Positions 44,024 through 53,151 of a stretch of 64,000 nucleotides of DNA are shown here, in pieces. The stretch spans positions 1-64,000 of the forward strand of contig NZ_QJUO01000023.1 in NCBI RefSeq assembly GCF_004327335.1. Reading direction: 5' to 3'. The stretch comes from Stutzerimonas kirkiae. Its GTDB lineage: Bacteria > Pseudomonadota > Gammaproteobacteria > Pseudomonadales > Pseudomonadaceae. The notes under the pieces are model-generated. The model made no database searches, was not told where the DNA came from, and saw only the letters and a list, made by a program, of their open reading frames with translations. The position numbers and the translations under genes were made by a program. Each line of letters opens with the position of its first letter. Within the stretch, counting starts at the first letter, position 1.

Positions 44024-44809
44024 ATGCTTCCAGCACTTTGGGTGAGCAAGACCGGTCTGTCGGCCCAGGACATGAACCTGACGACGATTTCCAACAACCT
44101 GGCCAACGTCTCGACCACGGGCTTCAAGAAGGACCGCGCCGAGTTCCAGGACCTGCTCTACCAGATCCGCCGCCAGCCCGGTGGTCAGTCCAGCCAGGAC
44201 AGCGAGTTGCCTTCGGGCCTGCAACTGGGTACCGGTGTGCGCATCGTCGGTACGCAGAAGCAGTTCACCACGGGCAGCCTGCAGACCACCGAGCAGCCAC
44301 TGGACATGGCGATCAACGGGCGCGGTTTCTTCCAGATTCTGCTGCCCGACGGCACGGTTTCCTATTCGCGTGACGGCAGTTTCCACCTGGATGCCGACGG
44401 TCAGGTCGTGACCTCCAATGGCTATGCCCTGGAGCCCGCCATCGTCGTGCCGGCGGAAACCCAGACCTTCACCGTCGGTGAGGATGGCACGGTCTCGGTC
44501 ACCACCCTTGGCAATGCGCAGCCGCAGATCATCGGCAATCTCCAGACCGCCGACTTCATCAATCCGGCCGGCCTGCAGGCGATGGGCAGCAACCTGTTCC
44601 TGGAGACCGCCGCCAGCGGTGCGCCGCAGATCAGTACGCCCGGTCTCAATGGCCTGGGTACCGTCCTGCAGAACACCCTGGAGAACTCCAACGTCAGCGT
44701 CGTCGAGGAGATGGTCAACATGATCACTACCCAGCGTGCCTACGAGATGAACTCCAAGGTGATCTCCACTGCCGACCAGATGCTGTCGTTCGTGACTCAG
44801 CAGCTCTGA
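44024..44809 (+). CDS. flgG: Flagellar distal rod protein FlgG
   Basis: A 261-residue distal rod protein. N terminus MLPALWVSKTGLSAQDMNLTTISNNLANVSTTGFKKD and C terminus LENSNVSVVEEMVNMITTQRAYEMNSKVISTADQML are diagnostic for FlgG. The start at 44024 follows GAGGAGA; a frame extension upstream is not needed. It lies between flgF and flgH as usual. Confidence 0.96.
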   Translation: MLPALWVSKTGLSAQDMNLTTISNNLANVSTTGFKKDRAEFQDLLYQIRRQPGGQSSQDSELPSGLQLGTGVRIVGTQKQFTTGSLQTTEQPLDMAINGRGFFQILLPDGTVSYSRDGSFHLDADGQVVTSNGYALEPAIVVPAETQTFTVGEDGTVSVTTLGNAQPQIIGNLQTADFINPAGLQAMGSNLFLETAASGAPQISTPGLNGLGTVLQNTLENSNVSVVEEMVNMITTQRAYEMNSKVISTADQMLSFVTQQL

Positions 44810-44824
44810 TCGATCGAGGTGAAC

Positions 44825-45520
44825 ATGCGTCGTCTGTTGAGTGTCGTATCGTTGTCTTCCGTCGTGCTGCTTGCGGGCTGCATGGCGCCGGCCCCCCGGC
44901 CCAACGATCCCTACTATTCCCCGGTGTTGCCGCGTACGCCGCTGCCGGCAGCGCAGAACAACGGCGCCATCTATCAGGCCGGCTTCGAAAACAGCCTGTA
45001 TGGCGACCGCAAGGCTTTCCGGGTCGGCGATATCATCACCATCACGCTCAACGAGAGTACCCAGGCCAGCAAGAGCGCCAACTCGCAACTGTCCAAGGAC
45101 AGCAGCGCGAGCCTTGGCCTGACCTCCCTGTTCGGCGGGGGCGTTTCGACCAGGAATCCGTTGACCGGTGGCAACCTGAGCCTTGGCGCCGAGTACTCCG
45201 GCAGCCGCGATACTTCCGGCTCCGGGGCGGCGGGGCAGAGCAACAGCCTGTCCGGTTCCGTCACGGTGACGGTATCCGAGGTGTTGCCCAACGGTATCCT
45301 GGCCGTGCGCGGGGAAAAGTGGATGACGCTCAATACCGGCGATGAGCTGGTGCGCATTGCCGGCCTGGTGCGCGCCGACGACATCGCGACGGACAACACC
45401 GTTTCCTCGACCCGCATCGCCGATGCCCGGATCACCTATTCGGGCACTGGCGCCTTCGCCGATGCGAGCCAGCCGGGATGGCTGGACCGCTTCTTTCTCA
45501 GCCCGCTCTGGCCCTTCTGA
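44825..45520 (+). CDS. flgH: Flagellar L-ring lipoprotein FlgH
   Basis: A 231-residue outer-membrane lipoprotein forming the L ring. The signal peptide ends in the lipobox LLAGC (about residue 19). The mature part includes [31 protein letters not shown] and [26 protein letters not shown], typical of FlgH. The start at 44825 follows GAGGTG. Confidence 0.95.
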   Translation: MRRLLSVVSLSSVVLLAGCMAPAPRPNDPYYSPVLPRTPLPAAQNNGAIYQAGFENSLYGDRKAFRVGDIITITLNESTQASKSANSQLSKDSSASLGLTSLFGGGVSTRNPLTGGNLSLGAEYSGSRDTSGSGAAGQSNSLSGSVTVTVSEVLPNGILAVRGEKWMTLNTGDELVRIAGLVRADDIATDNTVSSTRIADARITYSGTGAFADASQPGWLDRFFLSPLWPF

Positions 45521-45534
45521 TGGGAGGCAAGCCG

Positions 45535-46638
45535 ATGATCAGGTTCGTGTTTCTGCTGCTCTCCCTATGGCTGGCCGCCGGTCAGGCGTATGCCGAGCGA
45601 TTGAAGGACATCGCCACCATCAGCGGTGTGCGTAACAACCAACTGGTAGGCTATGGCCTGGTGGTGGGCCTGAATGGCAGTGGCGACCAGACCACCCAGA
45701 CGCCCTTCACCGTGCAGACTTTCAAGAACATGCTGGCCCAGTTCGGCATCATCGTGCCGAACGGGACGGGCAATATCCAGTTGAAGAACGTCGCGGCCGT
45801 TTCCATACATGCCGATCTTCCGCCGTTCGCCAAGCCGGGCCAGAGCATCGACATCACCGTGTCCTCCATCGGCAATGCCAAGAGCCTGCGCGGCGGCAGC
45901 CTGCTGATGACGCAGCTCAAGGGTATCGACGGCAATGTCTACGCAATCGCCCAGGGCAACCTGGTGGTGGGTGGTTTCGATGCCGGTGGCGCGGATGGTT
46001 CGAGGATCACCGTCAACGTGCCTTCGGCCGGACGCATCCCCGGTGGGGCGACTGTCGAGCGCCCGGTGCCGAGTGCCTTCAACCAGGGCAATACATTGAC
46101 GCTGAATCTCAACCGCCCCGACTTCACCACGGCCAAGAATATCGTCGACCAGATCAACGAACTGTTGGGGCCGGGGGTCGCACAGGCACTCGATGGCGGT
46201 TCCATCAGCGTGTCTGCGCCGCTCGATCCCAACCAGCGCGTGGATTATCTGTCGATCCTGGAAAACCTGGAGGTCGAGGTCGGGCAGGCGGTGGCCAAGG
46301 TCATCATCAACTCCCGTACCGGCACCATCGTCATCGGCCAGAACGTCAAGGTGCAGCCGGCCGCGGTCACCCATGGCAGCCTGACCGTGACCATCACCGA
46401 AGATCTCCAGGTCAGCCAGCCCAACGCCTTCTCCGGTGGCCAGACAGCAGTCGTGCCCAACTCGCGGGTGAGTGCCGAACAAGAGGCCAAGCCCATGTTC
46501 AAGTTCGGCCCGGGGACCACGCTGGACGAGATTGTGCGGGCGGTCAATCAGGTCGGTGCAGCGCCGGGTGACCTGATGGCCATTCTCGAGGCGCTCAAGC
46601 AGGCCGGCGCCCTGCAGGCCGATCTGATCGTGATCTGA
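45535..46638 (+). CDS. flgI: Flagellar P-ring protein FlgI
   Basis: A 367-residue periplasmic ring protein. The signal peptide [20 protein letters not shown] is followed by [33 protein letters not shown], the family hallmark. The C-terminal region ends in [24 protein letters not shown]. The start at 45535 follows GGGAGG. It assembles around the rod with help of FlgA. Confidence 0.96.
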   Translation: MIRFVFLLLSLWLAAGQAYAERLKDIATISGVRNNQLVGYGLVVGLNGSGDQTTQTPFTVQTFKNMLAQFGIIVPNGTGNIQLKNVAAVSIHADLPPFAKPGQSIDITVSSIGNAKSLRGGSLLMTQLKGIDGNVYAIAQGNLVVGGFDAGGADGSRITVNVPSAGRIPGGATVERPVPSAFNQGNTLTLNLNRPDFTTAKNIVDQINELLGPGVAQALDGGSISVSAPLDPNQRVDYLSILENLEVEVGQAVAKVIINSRTGTIVIGQNVKVQPAAVTHGSLTVTITEDLQVSQPNAFSGGQTAVVPNSRVSAEQEAKPMFKFGPGTTLDEIVRAVNQVGAAPGDLMAILEALKQAGALQADLIVI

Positions 46639-46643
46639 CGGAG

Positions 46644-47834
46644 ATGAGCATGAGTACTCGATTCGGCGCGGCTGGGCATGGCCTGGACAGCAGCAGCTAT
46701 ACCGACCTCAACCGCCTGAACGAAATGAAGGTGGGAAAGGATCGCGACAGCGAGCAGAACACCCGCAAGGTCGCCCAGGAATTCGAATCGCTGTTCCTCA
46801 ACGAAATGCTCAAGTCGATGCGCTCGGCGACCGAGGTGCTGGCCAAGGACAACCCATTCAACAGTCCGACCGCCAAGCACTACCAGGATATGCATGACCA
46901 GCAACTGTCCGTCAGCCTGTCGCGCAATGGTGGCGGTATCGGAATTGCCGATGTGCTGGTACGGCAGTTGAATCAGCAGGCACAGACCAGCGGGCGCTCC
47001 AATCCGTTCGCCCAGACGGATGCCCAGAGTACCGCCGCTGCTGCCCAGCCCGAGGCGCAGAGCCCGCGCTCGGTGGCTACCGGCCTGTCATCCGGCGAGC
47101 AGCGCGACGATTCGCGCCTGCTCAACCAGCGCCGCCTGGCCTTGCCTGGCAAGCTCAGCGAGCGCATCGCGGCCAATGTATCCGCGACCGCGACCGCGAG
47201 CGGTGCTGCCGCCGATACAGGTGTACAGACGACGCTGTCTGGCGAGCGCTGGGAAAGCGCCACGGCTTTCGCGGCGCCACAGGATAAGCCGCTGGTGACC
47301 GGGCCGAGCAAGACGCGCTTCGATTCGCCGGAAGAGTTCATCGCCACCATGCTGCCGATGGCCGAGCAAGCTGCCGGGCGACTGGGGGTGGATGCCCGCT
47401 ATCTGGTGGCCCAGGCCGCGCTGGAAACCGGCTGGGGCAAGTCGATGATCCGCCAGAAGGACGGTAGCAACAGCCATAACCTGTTCGGCATCAAGTCGAC
47501 GGGCTGGCAGGGCGAATCCGCACAGGTGACGACTACCGAGTATGTCAACGGTGCGCCGGTGAAAGAGCGTGCCGGCTTCCGGGCCTATAGCTCCTTCGAA
47601 CAGAGTTTCAACGATTATGTGGCATTGCTGCAGAACAATGACCGCTATCGCAATGCCGTGGCCGTGGCTGATCGTACAGGCGATTCCGAGGGCTTCATGC
47701 GCGAATTGCAGCGTGCAGGCTACGCGACCGATCCGAATTACGCGAAGAAGGTCAACCAGATCGCTCGTCGGGTCCAGACCTATCAGACGATCGCCGCCGC
47801 GGATGTCTCGCAGACCCTGCGGAGCAAGGGCTAG
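46644..47834 (+). CDS. flgJ: Flagellar rod-cap protein and peptidoglycan hydrolase FlgJ
   Basis: A 396-residue bifunctional protein. The N-terminal rod-binding domain (about 35-110) has KVAQEFESLFLNEMLKSMRSA and HDQQLSVSLSRNGGGIGIADVLVRQL. The C-terminal glucosaminidase domain (from about 230) has LAQAALETGWGKSMIRQKDGSNSHNLFGIK-type residues, with the catalytic Glu in ALETGWG. It digests peptidoglycan for rod passage. flgK and flgL, which normally follow, are absent; the next gene encodes an unrelated ComEA-like protein. Confidence 0.95.
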   Translation: MSMSTRFGAAGHGLDSSSYTDLNRLNEMKVGKDRDSEQNTRKVAQEFESLFLNEMLKSMRSATEVLAKDNPFNSPTAKHYQDMHDQQLSVSLSRNGGGIGIADVLVRQLNQQAQTSGRSNPFAQTDAQSTAAAAQPEAQSPRSVATGLSSGEQRDDSRLLNQRRLALPGKLSERIAANVSATATASGAAADTGVQTTLSGERWESATAFAAPQDKPLVTGPSKTRFDSPEEFIATMLPMAEQAAGRLGVDARYLVAQAALETGWGKSMIRQKDGSNSHNLFGIKSTGWQGESAQVTTTEYVNGAPVKERAGFRAYSSFEQSFNDYVALLQNNDRYRNAVAVADRTGDSEGFMRELQRAGYATDPNYAKKVNQIARRVQTYQTIAAADVSQTLRSKG

Positions 47835-47954
47835 GGGCGGTCGCTGGCGTTTTCCCTGGTTACGATCCCTGGGATACTCGGCCTGAAACCTGCCTTTATT
47901 CTGGCTGCAAGCAGCGAATAGCGTCGACTGTGTCACAAATCCATAAGGAGGCTT

Positions 47955-47982
47955 TTGACAGTCCTGGTGGGTTCATTAGATT
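47955..47982 (+). promoter_or_regulatory. Probable sigma-70 promoter of the comEA-like gene
   Basis: TTGACA (47955-47960) is followed after 16 bp by TAGATT (47977-47982), 52 bp before the comEA-like start. The -35 is perfect and the -10 is moderate. Confidence 0.55.
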
Positions 47983-48033
47983 GGCATGTGCGGGGCAGGG
48001 AGGTACCGCACAACCTTTCGATGACACAGGGAT

Positions 48034-48357
48034 TTGACCATGACCAGACACTTCTTCCACATCGTTGCACTGACTTTCCTCTTCTGCTTCTCCCTGGCTA
48101 CCCATGCCGAGCCGCCGAACACGGCTACTACAGCCCCCGTTGCCAGCGAGCATGCCGGCATGATCGACCTGAACAGTGCCGATGCGGATACCCTCGCCCG
48201 GGAATTGAGCGGTATCGGCGCGAGCAAGGCCCAGGCCATCGTCGATTATCGCGATGCCCACGGACCTTTCGTTTCCGTCGATGAACTACTCGAAGTGCAA
48301 GGAATCGGGAGCTCGATTCTCGAGCGTAATGAGAAGCGCCTTACAGTAAAGCCGTGA
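48034..48357 (+). CDS. ComEA-like helix-hairpin-helix protein
   Basis: A 107-residue exported protein with a signal peptide (MTRHFFHIVALTFLFCFSLATHA) and a C-terminal ComEA-type DNA-binding domain. The hairpin-helix-hairpin repeats are IDLNSADADTLARELSGIGASKAQAIVDYRDAHGPF and LLEVQGIGSSILERNEKRL. Such proteins bind double-stranded DNA nonspecifically; in naturally competent bacteria ComEA pulls DNA into the periplasm. The gene is alone behind its own promoter. Its neighbour in P. aeruginosa is, from memory, the O-antigen region rather than flgJ, so this junction may mark a rearrangement. Confidence 0.88.
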   Translation: MTMTRHFFHIVALTFLFCFSLATHAEPPNTATTAPVASEHAGMIDLNSADADTLARELSGIGASKAQAIVDYRDAHGPFVSVDELLEVQGIGSSILERNEKRLTVKP

Positions 48358-48750
48358 AAGGGCGGTAGAGAAACCCATGCCCAATGGCCTGCTCATTGAG
48401 TGGCGAGCAGGCCTGGATCGGTGCTTGTCCCACTTCCGGCAAGCGGTGTGAACCAGCAGGCGTGCAGCTAGTCGAAAAGTCTGGATAGGCTCTTGACAGG
48501 CAGCTGTTATACACATTTCCCGAGGATTCAGTAGATTCTCCTGATATGAAACCAGTGGGGCGCTTTGTTTTTCTATAAGTATTTGATTTAAAAGGAAATG
48601 ATGGAGCTGTCTAAAAAGCCGTCGATCTGTCTGCAAGCCGCATCTGGCGGGCGATTGCGGCACTCATCCATAATCTGTTCACAATGTTATCCACAGCTTT
48701 TGTGGATAAGCCCTGAACCCCAAAGCTGACGCCACTTGCGGATAATCGAG
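48358..48750. other. Gene-free region with an inverted pair of DnaA boxes
   Basis: No gene is seen in these 393 bp. GGCCTGCTC (48386-48394) and GAGCAGGCC (48405-48413) form a 9-bp hairpin just after the comEA-like gene, a possible terminator without U tract. TTATCCACA (48687-48695) and TGTGGATAA (48701-48709) are two perfect DnaA boxes in inverted orientation separated by 5 bp, 42 bp before the YkvA gene. 48580-48600 is AT-rich. Confidence 0.6.
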
Positions 48751-49188
48751 ATGAAAGCGCCCTGGAATTTTCTTCGCTTCATACCACGCGCCAAGCGGCT
48801 TCTTTCCGCAGGGCGATTACCTGCGTTGCTGATTGCCGTTTCACGCAAGATGTCCTCTCCGGGCGAGAGGCTGGCCGGGATACGGGAGACGCTCGGGTTG
48901 TTGCAGGGGCTATGTGTCGCCTGGTGGCGGGGCGACTATCGGGCCGTCAGTGGCCAGGCCCTGATTTCGATCGTGGCCGGCCTGCTGTATTTCGTTTCTC
49001 CCCTGGATGCCATTCCCGACTGGATTCCGGGGGCCGGCCTGCTCGATGACCTGGCCGTGCTCGGCTGGGTCGCCCGGACCTGGGCCAGTGAACTGGAGGC
49101 CTTCAAGCGCTGGCGCGATGCCCAGTCGCAGAGCAGGCAGGCGGCTTTGCTCGACCTCGAGGCATTGCCTGACAAGCGGAATTCCTGA
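48751..49188 (+). CDS. YkvA/DUF1232 membrane protein
   Basis: A 145-residue protein. The DUF1232 core is YRAVSGQALISIVAGLLYFVSPLDAIPDWIPGAGLLDDLAVLGWV, with the invariant SPLDAIPD motif in a membrane-associated helical hairpin. The N terminus is basic (FLRFIPRAKRLL). Start at ATG 48751; a TTG 15 bp upstream is an alternative. Function of the family is not established. The pair of DnaA boxes directly upstream is the one unusual feature. Confidence 0.85.
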   Translation: MKAPWNFLRFIPRAKRLLSAGRLPALLIAVSRKMSSPGERLAGIRETLGLLQGLCVAWWRGDYRAVSGQALISIVAGLLYFVSPLDAIPDWIPGAGLLDDLAVLGWVARTWASELEAFKRWRDAQSQSRQAALLDLEALPDKRNS

Positions 49189-49573
49189 GGCCCAGCAGCG
49201 AGTCACAGGTTTGTGATGTGATTGGCAACCCACTCCTGGCAAGCCGCAAGGTGGTGATGGCGAAATTTTCAGGTATCCATTTCGTCATGCGCCAGCAAGG
49301 TAGCGGTGAAGGCGCTTTGTTCCAGCAGGCCGTTGAAAAACCTGGTGTCGTGCCAGCGATCAAGTGCCTCGGTGGATAACGGCGCTCCTGAGCAGGCCAG
49401 GCCGACATTCGATCCGTGACGTGACACTGGCCATCCTGCTTCCAGTCTGGCCGACACCAAGTGGCGATCGTTATAAGGGGCGTGCCGTTATGGCTCCGGC
49501 CTTATCCCTCGTAGTGGCCGATGGTTTCCATAAAAGCTACCATTCGTCCGTTTTCCATAGGGGGAGTAAGGCC
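49189..49573. other. Gene-free region before the DyP peroxidase gene
   Basis: No supported gene or recognisable element in 385 bp. The frame of the peroxidase is open back to 49364, but that extension has no family similarity or ribosome binding site. A promoter for the peroxidase must lie here; I could not identify it with confidence. Confidence 0.5.
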
Positions 49574-50449
49574 ATGTTCCAGGCAGGGATCCATGCCGCG
49601 TTGCCATCGTTGGGGCGCCATCTGTTTTTTCGTATCGACCAGCCTGGATCGCTGGCCCAGGCTCTCGATAGTCTGGGTAGCCATATCGATGGCGACAAGG
49701 CCGTCCTGGGCATAGGCGAGGGGCTGGCCACGGCACTGGGGCGGGAAGTGCCGGGGCTGCGGTTTTTCCCCGAGGGCAAGGCGGGTCATGTGCGGGTGCC
49801 TTCCACCCCTTGGGATCTATGGGTCTGGTTGCGTGGTGAAGAGCATGGCGATCTGTTCGAGCGCAGCCAGGCACTGGTGCGCGACCTGGCCCCGGGCCTG
49901 GTGCTGGCGCGCGCCACGGACGTTTTCCGGTACAAGGATGGCCATGACCTGACCGGTTATGAAGATGGTACGGAGAACCCTGAGGGCGAAGCTGCGCTGG
50001 CCGCCGCATTCGTGCAGGGCGGTGGGCAAGGGCTGGATGGCTCCAGTTTTGTCGCGGTGCAGCAATGGCAGCATGATTTCCCGACCTTCGATGCTATGAC
50101 CACGGAGCAGCAGGACAACGCCATTGGCCGGCGCAAGATCGACAACGAGGAGTTGGACGACGCGCCGCAGTCGGCTCACGTCAAGCGCACCGCCCAGGAG
50201 GATTTCGAACCAGAGGCTTTTGTATTGCGGCGCTCCATGCCGTGGATGGAGGGTCGCCAGGCGGGGCTGATGTTCGTCGCCTTCGGCAAGTCGTTCGATG
50301 CCTTCGAAGCGCAATTGCACAGGATGAGTGGCGAAGAGGATGGTGTCGTCGATGCGCTCTACCGGTTCACCCGTCCGCTGACTGGCGCCTACTTCTGGTG
50401 CCCGCCCATGCGTAATGGGCGGTTGGAGCTGGGGCTGCTGGACTGGTAG
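49574..50449 (+). CDS. DyP-type heme peroxidase
   Basis: A 291-residue dye-decolorising peroxidase. The hallmark motif is GYEDGTENPEGEAA (GxxDG), holding the distal catalytic Asp. The proximal heme region follows (IGRRKIDNEEL, SAHVKRTAQEDF, with the likely ligand His in SAHV), then VLRRSMPW and GLMFVAFGKSFDAFEAQLHRM. The start at 49574 (MFQAGIHAALPSLGRHLFF) follows GGGGAG and matches family N termini. Cytoplasmic: no signal peptide. Such enzymes use hydrogen peroxide to oxidise phenols and dyes. Confidence 0.93.
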   Translation: MFQAGIHAALPSLGRHLFFRIDQPGSLAQALDSLGSHIDGDKAVLGIGEGLATALGREVPGLRFFPEGKAGHVRVPSTPWDLWVWLRGEEHGDLFERSQALVRDLAPGLVLARATDVFRYKDGHDLTGYEDGTENPEGEAALAAAFVQGGGQGLDGSSFVAVQQWQHDFPTFDAMTTEQQDNAIGRRKIDNEELDDAPQSAHVKRTAQEDFEPEAFVLRRSMPWMEGRQAGLMFVAFGKSFDAFEAQLHRMSGEEDGVVDALYRFTRPLTGAYFWCPPMRNGRLELGLLDW

Positions 50450-50504
50450 TGCGAAGTTCGGGAGCCGGCAAGGGTTTTGTGGCCAGGCCGCTCCCTGTGC
50501 TATT

Positions 50505-50996
50505 TCAGTTCAATACACCCTGCAGGATGGTGTAGACGATGCCGGTGGTGATGGCGATCAGTACCACATCACTGCCGACACGGCGCCATTCGTAGCCCTG
50601 GTATTGCGGTAGACCGTGCAGCGCCTGGCTGTCCAGGCGCTTGCCATAACCTTGCGGCAGGGGCTGGCCCTGGCGAATCTGTACATGGGTGGGGATGCTG
50701 GGACCCTTGCCGATCTGTGCCCGACGTTCGTGGAACGCCTGGTGCACCTGGGTGAAGTCCTTGGGCGGCGACTGCCGGCTGGTTCCGGACTGGCCGGATT
50801 TCTGGCTTTGCGTGGGTTGCTGCTGTTTGCTGTTGCCCGAGTTCTTCTGTGGCTGCTTGTTGCCTGTCTGCTGCGGCTGGTTACTTTGTCCGTTCTGCTG
50901 TTGTTGCTGTTGTTGCTGCTGGGGTGCAGCCTGAAGCAGCAAGCTGCCGCTCAGCAGGGTCAGGCCCAGGGCAATGGCGATTCGGTGATGACGCAT
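50505..50996 (-). CDS. CigR-like exported protein with poly-Gln region
   Basis: A 163-residue protein. It has a signal peptide (MRHHRIAIALGLTLLSGSLLLQA), then a low-complexity stretch of Gln, Asn and Ser (nine consecutive Gln, about residues 26-34, continuing to about 75), then a conserved C-terminal part (IPTHVQIRQGQPLPQGYGKRLD and GYEWRRVGSDVVLIAITTGIVYTIL) ending in a hydrophobic segment. This matches the RcnB/CigR anti-virulence regulator family. The start at 50996 follows GGAGG. The GCT/GTT-rich Gln tract is prone to length change. Function in Pseudomonas is unknown to me. Confidence 0.72.
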   Translation of the reverse strand: MRHHRIAIALGLTLLSGSLLLQAAPQQQQQQQQQNGQSNQPQQTGNKQPQKNSGNSKQQQPTQSQKSGQSGTSRQSPPKDFTQVHQAFHERRAQIGKGPSIPTHVQIRQGQPLPQGYGKRLDSQALHGLPQYQGYEWRRVGSDVVLIAITTGIVYTILQGVLN

Positions 50997-51172
50997 GGTG
51001 ATTCCTCCAGAGCAGATAGAAGTGTCCGTGTTCGACAACCTCGATCCGCAACCTAACCGAAACCCTGGCGTGCCGGGATGAACTTTACTCATTCGATACA
51101 TTGGCGTACCTGAGTTTACATTCGTGGCCGTCGCCGTGAAGCGTGAGGCCTCGGGCCAGTGCGTCCGCGCCT

Positions 51173-52102
51173 TCAAGGGGCATGGCGGATACCGGTGCAA
51201 TCGAGGCTGACACCGGTACCACCCACTCCGCCGACGATCGCCTCGATATCGGCCAGGGCGCCGATCACCGCGCGCTTGCCGGTATTGCGCGCGAACTCGC
51301 AGGCGGCCTGGACCTTGGGCCCCATGGAGCCGGCGGCGAAGTGAAGTCGCTGCAGGTCGTCCGGATGCGCCTGGGCGATGGCTTTCTGCGTCGGCAGCCC
51401 CCAGTCGACATAGGCCGCGCTGACATCGGTGGCGATCACCAGCAGGTCGGCCTGCAGTTGCTCGGCCAGCAGCGCCGAGCAGAGGTCCTTGTCGATCACC
51501 GCCTCGACACCGACCAGCCGCTGGCCTTCATAACAGGTGGGGATACCGCCGCCGCCGGCGCAGATGACGATGGTGCCGTGTTCCAGCAGCCACTCGATCG
51601 GGCGGATCTCGAAGATGCGCCTGGGCCGCGGGCTGGCGACCACGCGGCGGTAGCCGTCACTATCGGCGGCGATGGACCAGCCTTTCTCGGCGGCCAGGCG
51701 TTCGGCCTCGTACCTGTCGTAGACGGGGCCGATGGGTTTGCTCGGCGTCTGGAACGCCGGGTCGTGGGCATCCACCTCGACCTGGGTCAGCAGTGTGGCG
51801 AAAGGCGTTTCGCTTGGTAGCAGGTTGCCCAGTTCCTGTTCGATCAGATAGCCGATCATGCCTTCGGTCTGCGCGCCAAGCACGTCCAGGGGATAGGTGT
51901 CCACGTCCTTGTAGGCGGCGCCCTGCAGGGCCAGCAGCCCCACCTGCGGGCCATTGCCGTGGGCGATCAGCAGTTGCCTGCCGGGGGCGATGCGGGCGAT
52001 CTGCTTGGCGGCGATGCGTACGTTTTCCCGCTGGTTTTCCGCACTCAGCGGCTCGCCACGGCGCAACAGGGCATTGCCACCGAGGGCTATGACGACTCTC
52101 AT
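51173..52102 (-). CDS. arcC: Carbamate kinase ArcC
   Basis: A 309-residue kinase that makes ATP from carbamoyl phosphate in the last step of the arginine deiminase pathway. Motifs: [66 protein letters not shown] and [14 protein letters not shown]. The start at 52102 shares one base with the arcB stop (TGATG), indicating coupling. It is the last gene of the arc operon. Confidence 0.96.
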   Translation of the reverse strand: MRVVIALGGNALLRRGEPLSAENQRENVRIAAKQIARIAPGRQLLIAHGNGPQVGLLALQGAAYKDVDTYPLDVLGAQTEGMIGYLIEQELGNLLPSETPFATLLTQVEVDAHDPAFQTPSKPIGPVYDRYEAERLAAEKGWSIAADSDGYRRVVASPRPRRIFEIRPIEWLLEHGTIVICAGGGGIPTCYEGQRLVGVEAVIDKDLCSALLAEQLQADLLVIATDVSAAYVDWGLPTQKAIAQAHPDDLQRLHFAAGSMGPKVQAACEFARNTGKRAVIGALADIEAIVGGVGGTGVSLDCTGIRHAP

Positions 52103-53112
52103 CAGATATCCCCCAGGGTCGCCACCAGTACTGCCTTGATGGTGTGCATGCGGTTCTCCGCCTGTTCGAAGGCAAGGTTGCAGGGCGACTCGAAGACCTC
52201 CTCGGTGACTTCGATACCGCCCGCCAGGTGCGGGTATTTTTCGGCGATCTGCCGGCCGACCTTGGTTTCGCTGTTGTGGAAGGCTGGCAGGCAATGCATG
52301 AAGCGGGTGCGTGGCGTACCGCTGGCTTTCATCAGCTCGAGGTTGACCTGGTACGGCAGTAGCAACTCGATGCGCTCGCCCCAGGCTTCTATGGGCTCGC
52401 CCATGGAGACCCAGACGTCGGTGTGGATGAAGTCCACTCCCGATACGGCTTCGCGAGGGTCTTCGGTGAGGGTGATGCGCGCCCCGCTGTCCACCGCGAA
52501 GTCCTGGCACTGCACGATCAGTTCGCTGTGCGGCCAGAGTGCCCTGGGCGCGGCGATGCGCACGTCCATGCCGAGCTTGGCGCCGACCAGCAGCAGCGAG
52601 TTGCCCATGTTGTTGCGCGCATCGCCGAGGTAGGCGTAGCTGATGTCGTGCAGCGGCTTGTCGCTGTGCTCGCGCATGGTCAGTACGTCGGCGAGCATCT
52701 GCGTCGGGTGGTATTCGTCGGTCAGGCCGTTGAACACAGGTACGCCGGCGAACCTGGCCAGCTCTTCGACGATTTCCTGGCTGAAGCCACGGTATTCGAT
52801 GGCGTCGTACATGCGCCCGAGTACCCGGGCGGTATCCTTCATGGTTTCCTTGTGGCCGATCTGCGAGGAGTTCGGGTCGATGTAGGTGACGTGGGCGCCC
52901 TGGTCGTGGGCGGCGACTTCGAAGGCGCAGCGGGTACGCGTCGAGGTCTTCTCGAAGATCAGCGCGATGTTCTTGCGCAGCAGGCGCGGTTGTTCGGTGC
53001 CGGTGTACTTGGCGCGCTTGAGGTCGCGGGCCAGGTCGAGCAGGTAGCGCAGCTCGCGCGGGCTGTGATGGATCAGGCTGAGCAGGCTGCGGTTGCGCAG
53101 GTTGAAGGACAT
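52102..53112 (-). CDS. arcB: Catabolic ornithine carbamoyltransferase ArcB
   Basis: A 336-residue enzyme that splits citrulline with phosphate into ornithine and carbamoyl phosphate. It carries the carbamoyl-phosphate motif [27 protein letters not shown], and the ornithine-binding MHCLPAFHN. The start at 53112 (MSFNLRNRS) gives the length known for Pseudomonas ArcB and has GGAG upstream. It lies 39 bp after arcA. Confidence 0.96.
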   Translation of the reverse strand: MSFNLRNRSLLSLIHHSPRELRYLLDLARDLKRAKYTGTEQPRLLRKNIALIFEKTSTRTRCAFEVAAHDQGAHVTYIDPNSSQIGHKETMKDTARVLGRMYDAIEYRGFSQEIVEELARFAGVPVFNGLTDEYHPTQMLADVLTMREHSDKPLHDISYAYLGDARNNMGNSLLLVGAKLGMDVRIAAPRALWPHSELIVQCQDFAVDSGARITLTEDPREAVSGVDFIHTDVWVSMGEPIEAWGERIELLLPYQVNLELMKASGTPRTRFMHCLPAFHNSETKVGRQIAEKYPHLAGGIEVTEEVFESPCNLAFEQAENRMHTIKAVLVATLGDI

Positions 53113-53151
53113 GGGCGTCTCCTTGGCGCCCCGTGGGGCGCCCGCTATCAC

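Noticed and set aside
49364..49573. N-terminal extension of the DyP peroxidase
   Set aside because: No similarity to family N termini; GGGGAG and a typical start are at 49574.
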